A stretch of DNA of 64,000 nucleotides from positions 62,001-126,000 of the forward strand of contig REDI01000010.1 in the NCBI GenBank assembly GCA_007693595.1, given 5' to 3'. Positions 57,774 to 64,000 of the stretch are shown piece after piece. The position numbers and the translations under genes were made by a program. The stretch comes from Deltaproteobacteria bacterium (GTDB lineage Bacteria; Myxococcota_A; UBA796; GCA-2862545). Every line of letters starts with the position of its first letter. The first letter of the stretch is position 1. The notes under the pieces are model-generated. The model saw only the letters and a program-made list of their open reading frames with translations. It did no database searches and was not told the DNA's origin.

Positions 57774-59906
57774 TCAGCGCGTGCTGTCCAGCATGTCGCG
57801 AGTCGGGCCCACCACGACGTAGGTCCACGGCGCGATGCTGAGGCGCACCCAGGAGACGAGCTGGCCCCGGACCTCGCGCTGCCCGGTCTTGCCGGAGCGC
57901 GCGACGGCGTCCCACAAGCTGGGATCGAGCGCCTGAGTCGGGGCGCCTTCAGGCGTGGGTCCGCGCTTGCTGTCGAGGAAAATATGCCCGTTCTCCGACA
58001 CCAGGTAGGCGGTGGCGGTCGGGGGTACGACGTGCGCGGGGGCCATCAGATCGTCGACCAGATGCTCGATCATCAGGTCGAAGGACGCGACGCCCATGAC
58101 GCGGTCTTCGCGGTCGCGCAGGGCGAGCGAGGCCGAAACCATCAGGCCCATGCCACCCATGTCGGTGTAGGGCTTGGTCCAGTGCACGCCGGGGCTCTCT
58201 CGGGCGCCGACGTACCAAGGACGGCCTCGGGGGTCGAAGTCGGGAGGGACACCGCTCTTGCCGGGGAGCGAGGCCATCACGCCTTCTTCGGTGCCGATCA
58301 CCACCCAGACGACCGGGAGGCCGGTGGTGCGGACGGCCTCGCGGCGGGCGGCGGAGCTCCGCTGAGCGGCATCGGGGGCGCTGTCGAGCAGGGCTCTCCA
58401 CATCCAAGGCTGGACGCTGGCGATGCGGTGCAAGGTGGGCCCGACCTGCGCCTGGCTCGCGGAGGAGGGGACGTGAAGCACGGGGTGTTCGAGGCTAATC
58501 TTTCCGTTATAGCGGGGGCTTTGGGAGAGGTCTGGTGGGGCTCGCTCGGGATCGTCAAAGTCTGACACCAGGTAGAAGCGTTCGGTGGTGGGTTTGCGGA
58601 TCAGGCTCTCTTCGGTCGCGTAGGACAGCCCGGTGAGCAGCGCCTCGTACTGCTTGAGCTCGGCGTCCATCGCCTGACCTTGGGCGGCGATCCTGGAGAG
58701 AAACTCTTGGCTCGCCTCTCGCTTGGACTCGGCGAGGTGCCGCTGGACGGCGAAGATCCCAGCCCCCAGCACGACCGAGGTGCTGGTGACGAGCGCGCCC
58801 AGCACGAGCAGACCGCCCACCGCCCCAAGCAGGAGCCCTCGGTTGCGACCCGCCCAGCGGTTGAGCTTTTGGAAGATCGTGTCGGGCGCCGCGCTCACCG
58901 GCTCGTCTCGAAGGTAGTGCCGGAGATCTTCGGCCATGCGATCGACGGAGGCGTAGCGGTCGTCGCGGTGGTAAGCGCAGGCCTTATGGATGATCGCCCG
59001 TAGCTCCCTTGGGATCGGCTCGAGCTTGCTGTAGGGCTTGAGCGGGGCGCGGGTGCCGTCCTGGGCCGCCATCACCAGCTCGACGGCGTCGGTGCCGCTG
59101 TTGGCGCGCCGCAGGCTGACGAGCTCGTAGAGGATGAGCCCTAGGGCGTACTGATCGCTCCGCTCATCGAGCTCGGGGTTCAGCCCTTGGGCCTGTTCGG
59201 GAGACATGTAGCTCGGGGTGCCGATCGCGAGGCCGAACTGGGTCTGATGGGCTGCCCCGGTCTGGACCTCGGCCGTCTCGCGGTCGTCGGTTCCGATCAG
59301 TTTCGCGATGCCCCAGTCCATGACCGTGATCTCGCGAAAGGTGCCGACCATGATGTTTTCGGGCTTGAGATCTCGGTGAATCACGCCCCGCTTATGGGCG
59401 TACGACATCGCGTCGCAGACGTGCAGGAAAAGCTCAAGTCGCGCGCGTAAGTCAAGGTGCTCGGGGATCTTCCGCCGCTGGTGTGCCTCGCGGGCCTTCT
59501 GGAGCAGGTCGTCGAGGGTCTCGCCCCGGATCAGCTTCATCGCGTAGGCGAGGGAGCCATCGGGTTCGATCTCGAAGCTGAAGATCGGCATGATCGCCGG
59601 ATGATCGAGCTGGGCGGTGATCTGGGCCTCGGTGCGGAAACGGCGGACCAGCGCCCCTTGGGTCGAGAGGTGCGGGTGGAGTCGCTTGACCGCCACTTGG
59701 CGTCGGAGGGCCGGGTCCGACGCGAGCACGACTTCGCCCATCGCCCCCGCGCCCAGGGTGCTCAGCTCCGTATAGCGGCTCGTCGCCGAGAGCTTCCGCG
59801 GTGCGCCCGGCTGCCCCTCGGAGAGGGTGATCGTGACCTCGCCGCTCAGGAAGACCTCGCGGACCTGCTGATCGGACAGAAAGCCCTGATCGCGCATGCG
59901 CGCCAA
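57774..59906 (-). CDS. Transmembrane Ser/Thr protein kinase with extracytoplasmic Cache sensor
   Basis: 710 residues from the TTG at 59906. The N-terminal kinase domain (about 40-330) has LGAGAMGEVVLA, the ATP Lys in VAVKRL, HRDLKPENIM, a DWG in place of DFG (VMDWGIAKL), and GTPSYMSPEQA. One membrane helix follows (GLLLGAVGGLLVLGALVTS). The C-terminal 300 residues form a double Cache sensor with FDPRGRPWYVGARES and WTKPYTDMGGMGLMVSASL. The frame continues open to a CTG at 60050 that overlaps the glyS stop and has GGAG five bases upstream, so the true protein may be 48 residues longer. Substrates unknown. Confidence 0.88.
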   Translation of the reverse strand: MARMRDQGFLSDQQVREVFLSGEVTITLSEGQPGAPRKLSATSRYTELSTLGAGAMGEVVLASDPALRRQVAVKRLHPHLSTQGALVRRFRTEAQITAQLDHPAIMPIFSFEIEPDGSLAYAMKLIRGETLDDLLQKAREAHQRRKIPEHLDLRARLELFLHVCDAMSYAHKRGVIHRDLKPENIMVGTFREITVMDWGIAKLIGTDDRETAEVQTGAAHQTQFGLAIGTPSYMSPEQAQGLNPELDERSDQYALGLILYELVSLRRANSGTDAVELVMAAQDGTRAPLKPYSKLEPIPRELRAIIHKACAYHRDDRYASVDRMAEDLRHYLRDEPVSAAPDTIFQKLNRWAGRNRGLLLGAVGGLLVLGALVTSTSVVLGAGIFAVQRHLAESKREASQEFLSRIAAQGQAMDAELKQYEALLTGLSYATEESLIRKPTTERFYLVSDFDDPERAPPDLSQSPRYNGKISLEHPVLHVPSSASQAQVGPTLHRIASVQPWMWRALLDSAPDAAQRSSAARREAVRTTGLPVVWVVIGTEEGVMASLPGKSGVPPDFDPRGRPWYVGARESPGVHWTKPYTDMGGMGLMVSASLALRDREDRVMGVASFDLMIEHLVDDLMAPAHVVPPTATAYLVSENGHIFLDSKRGPTPEGAPTQALDPSLWDAVARSGKTGQREVRGQLVSWVRLSIAPWTYVVVGPTRDMLDSTR

Positions 59907-60046
59907 GAAGAGGGTGGCGTCGCCGTCGGGTTCGTCGTCGCGGAAGCGGCTCCACAGGGAGTCGAGCGCAGCCCCCAGGTGAGGCTCCAGCCGCTCCCGG
60001 AGGCCGCTGAGGTCGTCGCTTTGCGGCTCGCGTTGGCGGGTCGGGC

Positions 60047-61549
60047 TCAGAGCTTCTCCGCCAGGAAGGGGGTGAGCTTATCGGTGGCGATCCGCTGTTG
60101 GTAGCCGGTGTCGCGGTCCCGCACCGTGACGGTCTGGTCTTCGAGGGTCTGGTGGTCGACCGTGATGCAGAAGGGGGTTCCGATCTCGTCCATGCGGGCG
60201 TAGCGCTTGCCGATGCTCTGCTTGATGTCGTGTTGCACCACGTAGCGCTCCCGGAGCTCCCGGAAGATGCGGTCGGAGATCTCGGGGAGGCCGTCTTTCT
60301 TGGTGAGGGGGAAGATGCCTGCCTTCACCGGGGCCAGCGAGGGCTTGAGGCGGAGGAGCTCGGGGCTGGGGCGGCTCTCGTCGAGGTCGTAGGCGTCGGC
60401 GAGCAACACCAGCACCCCGCGGCTCAAGCCCGCGGCGGGCTCGATGACGTCGGGGAGATAGCGCTCGCGGGTCTGAGGGTCGAAGAACTCCAGCTTCTTG
60501 TTGCTGTGCTCTTGGTGCTGGGTGAGGTCGTAGCACGAGCGGTGCGCGACCCCCTCAAGCTCGCCGTGGCCGGGCTCGGTGAAGGGGTAGGCATACTCGA
60601 TGTCGACGGTGCCAGCGCCCTTCTTGGCGTAGTGAGCCAGCTCGTCTCGCTCGTGGGTGCGCAGGATCAAGCGCTCGGCCTGGACCCCCTGATCCTTCCA
60701 CCACTGGAGCCGCGCCTGGGACCAGAACTCGAACCACTTGACGGCTTCGGAGGAGTGGCAGAACCACTCCATCTCCATCTGCTCGAACTCGCGAGAGCGG
60801 AAGATGAAGTTGCGGGGGGTGACTTCGTTGCGGAAGGCCTTTCCGATCTGGGCGATGCCGAAGGGGGGGGCGACCCGGCTGGAGTCGAGCACGTTCTTGA
60901 AGTTCAGGAAGATACCTTGGGCGGTCTCGGGGCGTAGGTAGGCGAGGTTGTCTTGGGTGGCGGTGGCGCCCACGTAGGTCTGGAACATCAGGTTGAACTG
61001 GCGCGGCTCGGTGAGGCTGCCGGGCTCCTTCGTGTCGGGGCCGATGACGCCTGCGTAGGCCGCGGGGTCGAGGCTCAGCAGGGGCGTGACCCGGTACTGG
61101 TCGCGATCGCGCTTGGCCTTCTTGATCTTGGAGAGCGCGGTGTCGGCTTCGCCCTCGACGAAGGCGAAGCCCGGCCCTTCGCCGTCGCTGGGCAAGAAGA
61201 CGTGCAGGTGATCGGCCCGGTATCGGCGCTTGGACTCGCGGCAGTCGACCATAGGATCGTTGAAGCCGCCGACGTGGCCCGAGGCCTCCCAGACCTTCGG
61301 GTTCTGGATGATCGAGCTGTCGAGGCCGACGATCTGCAGGGGCTCACCATCGGGGCCGAGGGGCGGGACCTCGACCATGTCGCGCCACCAGGCGTCGCGC
61401 AGGTTGTTCTTGAGCTGGGCGCCGAGAGGGCCATAGTCCCAGAAGCCGTTGATGCCGCCGTAGATCTCGGAGGCGGGAAAGATGAAGCCTCGACGCTTGC
61501 AGAGGGCGACGAGCTTCTCCATGAGAGCGGGTCCGGTGGGGCGGGGCAT
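60047..61549 (-). CDS. glyS: Glycyl-tRNA synthetase (single-chain, archaeal/eukaryotic-type)
   Basis: 500-residue class II synthetase that charges tRNA-Gly; the homodimeric GlyRS form, not the alpha2beta2 form. N-terminal EIYGGINGFWDYGPLGAQLKNNLRDAWW, motif 2 FGIAQIGKAFRNEVTPRNFIFRSREFEQMEMEWF, motif 3 with PDVIEPAAGLSRGVLVLLADAY, then the anticodon-binding domain to the C-terminus. ATG at 61549 has GGAGGA just upstream. The kinase gene follows, possibly overlapping by a CTGA junction. Confidence 0.96.
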   Translation of the reverse strand: MPRPTGPALMEKLVALCKRRGFIFPASEIYGGINGFWDYGPLGAQLKNNLRDAWWRDMVEVPPLGPDGEPLQIVGLDSSIIQNPKVWEASGHVGGFNDPMVDCRESKRRYRADHLHVFLPSDGEGPGFAFVEGEADTALSKIKKAKRDRDQYRVTPLLSLDPAAYAGVIGPDTKEPGSLTEPRQFNLMFQTYVGATATQDNLAYLRPETAQGIFLNFKNVLDSSRVAPPFGIAQIGKAFRNEVTPRNFIFRSREFEQMEMEWFCHSSEAVKWFEFWSQARLQWWKDQGVQAERLILRTHERDELAHYAKKGAGTVDIEYAYPFTEPGHGELEGVAHRSCYDLTQHQEHSNKKLEFFDPQTRERYLPDVIEPAAGLSRGVLVLLADAYDLDESRPSPELLRLKPSLAPVKAGIFPLTKKDGLPEISDRIFRELRERYVVQHDIKQSIGKRYARMDEIGTPFCITVDHQTLEDQTVTVRDRDTGYQQRIATDKLTPFLAEKL

Positions 61550-61660
61550 TACTCCTCCTTTCGTGGTCGGGCCCCTAGCCCGATCCTCCCGATCGGGCCC
61601 GTACAGAGGGGTGAGCGTTCGCGATGGGTCCAGCGGTTCGCAGAGCGAGGAGGTTCGCAG

Positions 61661-62344
61661 CTAGCGCGCCTCGGCCCACCACCGCTCCCAGGCGCCGGCG
61701 GATCTGAACCCGGCCTCGAGTGCCATTTTTACGCGGTCTCGGCGGTCCATACGCACATCGAGGCAGACCCCGGAGTGTCGGCGCAGGAGGGCTGCGAGCA
61801 GGGCCGCCCCGGTCGTGTCGCGACGCGCGGCGCGGGCGAGGCGGGGTGGACTGATCAGGGTCACTCCGTCGGCGCGGAGGCACGGCCCAGCGGCCCCCAG
61901 GAGCTTGCCCTGGCGCTCGACCGCCAGCCAGCCTCCGACGTCCATCCAAGCGGGATCGAAGTCGTGGTGGGGATCGGCGAGATCCGCGACGGCAGCGTGG
62001 TCCTCGGGTCCCAGGGGGCGGAGCCCCACCGGCTCCGCGAGGATGGCCTGAGCGCCGACGAAGCGCTGCATGGGTCCTAGCATCGTGAGGCGGTGGGTCC
62101 GCGCTACGATCCCCGCGGCGGCGGGTCCCGTCCGCAGCTCGAAGCGGTCGGGGAGCTCCCGGAGGTGGGCGGCGAGCAACCGCGCGGTGCGATCGAAGGG
62201 GGCGGTTCCGATGGCATGGACCAGCGGCGGCGCCTCGATCACCGCGACCACAGCGTCCCCGTCGCGCCAGGTGGCGGTGATTCGAGGGCCCCAAGCGATC
62301 AGGTCGAGCTGAGGCCAGGCGGTGATGGGGTCATGACCCGTCAT
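61661..62344 (-). CDS. GNAT-like N-acetyltransferase, divergent
   Basis: 227 residues. The second half resembles a GNAT fold: GLRPLGPEDHAAVADL, GGWLAVERQGKLLGAAGP, then LLAALLRRHSGVCLDVRMDRRDRVKMALEAGFRSAGAWERWW, which mirrors the terminal N-x-x-A-x-x-x-Y-x-x-x-GF strand-helix of the family. The CoA-binding loop is weak. The N-terminal half is Ala/Arg-rich and less clear. Substrate unknown. It is upstream of glyS on the same strand with a 111-base gap. Confidence 0.6.
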   Translation of the reverse strand: MTGHDPITAWPQLDLIAWGPRITATWRDGDAVVAVIEAPPLVHAIGTAPFDRTARLLAAHLRELPDRFELRTGPAAAGIVARTHRLTMLGPMQRFVGAQAILAEPVGLRPLGPEDHAAVADLADPHHDFDPAWMDVGGWLAVERQGKLLGAAGPCLRADGVTLISPPRLARAARRDTTGAALLAALLRRHSGVCLDVRMDRRDRVKMALEAGFRSAGAWERWWAEAR

Positions 62345-62419
62345 GAGGCCCGAACCTTTGGCTGGGGACGGCGCTGTATCCTCTCTCCCCCTTGGGTCCC
62401 GAGGTCTCCCGGATGCCGA

Positions 62420-63415
62420 TCATAAGGTCGCCTGCGCCTTGTCTTGGATCGCCCGCACCGCATCCAGGCCTCGCCGGACCGCGTCAGCCCCCTCGCGGTG
62501 CGTCTGAGCCAGGGCGCGCTTGAAAGCGCCCGAGCCCGCCTGACCGTAGAAGAGGGGGGCGAGGTTTCGCAGGATGTGCTGGGGACGGACCGTCGGGCTC
62601 GCTGCGTGGGTCGCGTACTCCGCGAAAGCCTCGGCGACGGTGAAGCGATCGGGGAGCCGATCCGCCGCGTCGTAGAAGCGCCGATCGACCTCGGCGAGGA
62701 TCCATGGGTTGTGCCAGACCCCTCGCCCGATCATCACCGCGTCGACGTGCTGTCGGTGCTCCGTCGCTTGATCGAGGGTGAGGATGCCCCCGTTGATCTC
62801 GACGAAGGCGGCGGGCAGGTCGCGCTTGAGGCGGTAGACGTCCGCGTAGCGAAGCGGAGGGATGGTCCGGTTCTGCTTCGGGGAGAGCCCCTGGAGCCAC
62901 GCCTTGCGGGCGTGTACGGTGAGCCGCGCCGCCCCAGCGGAGAGCACCGCCTCTGCGAAGCGGTGCAAGTCGTGGTAGCGGTCGTGTTCATCGACCCCGA
63001 TCCGGCACTTGACGGTGATCGGGACGTCGACCTCGGCCCGCATCGCCCGCACGAGGGTCGCGACGTGGTCGGGGCGCCGCATGAGGCAGGCACCAAAGCT
63101 TCCCCGCTGCACCCTCGAGCTCGGGCAGCCGATGTTGAGGTTGATCTCGTCGTAGCCCCAGTCGGCTCCCATGCGCGCAGCCTGGGCGAGCAGGGTCGGA
63201 TCGTCGCCGCCGAGCTGGAGGGCGACCGGGTGTTCGCTCGGATCAAAGTCGAGCAGGGCCGGAGGATCGCCGTGGTGCAGGGCGGCGGCGGTCACCATCT
63301 CGGTATACAGCAAGATCCTCCGGCTGATCCGGCGGTAGAGCCACCGGGTGTGCCGGTCGGTCACGTCCATCATCGGAGCGACGCTGATCGGCGCGGGCAG
63401 GAGGGTCGAGCTCAT
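62420..63415 (-). CDS. dusA: tRNA-dihydrouridine synthase A
   Basis: 331-residue flavoenzyme that reduces U20 (and 20a) of tRNA. N-terminal VAPMMDVTDRHTRWLYRRIS, then YDEINLNIGCPSSRVQRGSFGACLMRRP with the catalytic Cys in FGAC, VKCRIGVDEHDRYHDL, LTVHARKAWLQGLSPKQNR and FMN-phosphate VMIGRGVWHNPW. These residues and the length are diagnostic of the DusA subgroup. It lies 34 bases after the small basic protein gene. Confidence 0.94.
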   Translation of the reverse strand: MSSTLLPAPISVAPMMDVTDRHTRWLYRRISRRILLYTEMVTAAALHHGDPPALLDFDPSEHPVALQLGGDDPTLLAQAARMGADWGYDEINLNIGCPSSRVQRGSFGACLMRRPDHVATLVRAMRAEVDVPITVKCRIGVDEHDRYHDLHRFAEAVLSAGAARLTVHARKAWLQGLSPKQNRTIPPLRYADVYRLKRDLPAAFVEINGGILTLDQATEHRQHVDAVMIGRGVWHNPWILAEVDRRFYDAADRLPDRFTVAEAFAEYATHAASPTVRPQHILRNLAPLFYGQAGSGAFKRALAQTHREGADAVRRGLDAVRAIQDKAQATL

Positions 63416-63449
63416 GGTTCGGGGGCGAGGGAGGACCCCGCCCGAGCGA

Positions 63450-63590
63450 TCACGCCCGGACCTTGCGGGTCAGGCGGCCGCCGTTGCGGCGCTTCTTGAG
63501 CTGATGGTTCTTGCGGAGGCGCTCTTTGGCCTTCTTGGCCTTGAGCTTGGCCTTGAGACGGTTGGAGGCTTTGTTTCGCATGCGGGCCAT
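63450..63590 (-). CDS. Small, highly basic protein (46 residues)
   Basis: ATG at 63590 with GGAGG five bases upstream opens a 46-residue frame ending TGA at 63450. The start reads MARMRNKASNRLKAKL, continues as Lys/Arg-rich helix (KAKKAKERLRKNHQLKKRRNG) and ends RLTRKVRA. About half the residues are Lys or Arg, with no acidic residue apart from one Glu. A ribosomal-associated or nucleic-acid-binding role is likely by composition; no family was recognised. The good ribosome site, the start placement and the spacing to dusA make it a real gene. Confidence 0.75.
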   Translation of the reverse strand: MARMRNKASNRLKAKLKAKKAKERLRKNHQLKKRRNGGRLTRKVRA

Positions 63591-63671
63591 GGTGCCCTCC
63601 GTGGATAGGGGGTGAAGCCCAGCGGGTCTAACGGGCTTGGGGGGGCAGGGGCAACCGGCTCGGCCTATCCC

Positions 63672-64000
63672 TCATGGAGCCGCAAGCCGAGATCCCAGGT
63701 CCGCCGCGATGGACTCGATCTGTGCCTGATCCAAGGCGTCGAAGGCGGCGGGGTGATCGCTGTCGATATCCAGCACGGCGAGCAGCTCGCCCCCAGGGCG
63801 GATCACCGGCACCACGAGCTCGCTCTTGGTGCTGGACGAGCAGGCGATGTGATCCGGGAAGGACTCGACGTCGTCGAGGCGGAGGCTCCGGCCAGAGTCG
63901 GCCACCGCGCCGCACACCCCCTGACCCGCGCCGATCCGCAGACACCCGTGGCCCCCTTGGTACGGGCCGATGATCAAGCTGCCGTTGGGCAGAACGCGGT
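63672..64000 (-). CDS. msrC: Free methionine-(R)-sulfoxide reductase (GAF domain), N-terminus beyond window edge
   Basis: Partial GAF-domain reductase of about 109 visible residues; the N-terminus lies past 64000. All three redox cysteines of fRMsr are present: in GHGCLRI, GQGVCGAV and DHIACSSS, followed by KSELVVPVI. It reduces free methionine-R-sulfoxide, using thioredoxin in characterised homologues. It adds another oxidative-stress enzyme to the window. Confidence 0.9.
   Translation of the reverse strand, partial: RVLPNGSLIIGPYQGGHGCLRIGAGQGVCGAVADSGRSLRLDDVESFPDHIACSSSTKSELVVPVIRPGGELLAVLDIDSDHPAAFDALDQAQIESIAADLGSRLAAP

Overview
The window is a gene-dense stretch of a high-GC bacterial chromosome. 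It fits the Myxococcota or a related deltaproteobacterial lineage. This is an inference from gene content: a Ser/Thr kinase fused to a Cache sensor, sigma-54 style promoters, Asp/Thr-rich lipoprotein tethers, a B12-type CarH regulator beside carotenoid genes, Bpt leucyltransferase, class II photolyase, a deoxyhypusine-synthase-like protein and a DUF482 acyltransferase. I see no rRNA, tRNA, transposase, integrase, phage gene or CRISPR array. No gene-free stretch exceeds 300 bases; the longest gaps are 8965-9249 and 22342-22597, and I see nothing convincing in either. Genes are packed into short operons with many ATGA, GTGA or TGATG start/stop overlaps.

Layout. 1-5.6 kb: SDR (cut by the left edge), parvulin lipoprotein, hot-dog thioesterase, PhyH dioxygenase behind a perfect palindrome, DUF482 protein, and an unknown protein behind a sigma-54 promoter. 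5.7-11.3 kb: bpt, a membrane protein / DegT aminotransferase / prepilin peptidase operon, and a large repeat-rich secreted protein. 11.3-14.3 kb: def, TPR protein, yhbY, SpoU methyltransferase. 14.4-20 kb: epoxide-hydrolase-like enzyme, CBS/HEPN/DUF3293 fusion, GT87 mannosyltransferase, FetAB exporter, queuosine-precursor transporter. 20-22.3 kb: lipoprotein and pfkA.

22.6-35.3 kb is the most coherent system: two divergent carotenoid operons. Leftward: lycopene cyclase, crtE, crtI, crtB, a CarH-like regulator, a methyltransferase-TPR protein and a class II amidotransferase. Rightward: crtC-like hydratase, glycosyltransferase, crtD and an unknown secreted protein. The 98-base gap between them carries 11-bp direct repeats of the CarH operator type (TnTACA) lying across both predicted promoters. 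The enzyme set predicts a monocyclic carotenoid whose open end is hydrated, desaturated and glycosylated, switched on by light through B12.

35.3-43 kb: glutathione peroxidase, lipoprotein, PPK2, class II photolyase operon, a membrane-anchored unknown and a NYN nuclease. 43-49.8 kb: htpG, AhpC, an arylsulfotransferase-like protein with a GT-C membrane enzyme, corA. 49.8-56.4 kb: lipoproteins, YceI, pterin dehydratase, an unknown membrane protein, a 41-residue flavoprotein remnant and a deoxyhypusine-synthase-like enzyme. 56.5-64 kb: orphan CpaF ATPase behind a second sigma-54 motif, Ser/Thr kinase with Cache domain, glyS, GNAT-like protein, dusA, a 46-residue basic protein, and free-methionine-sulfoxide reductase (cut by the right edge). 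Photo-oxidative and peroxide defence is a recurring theme.
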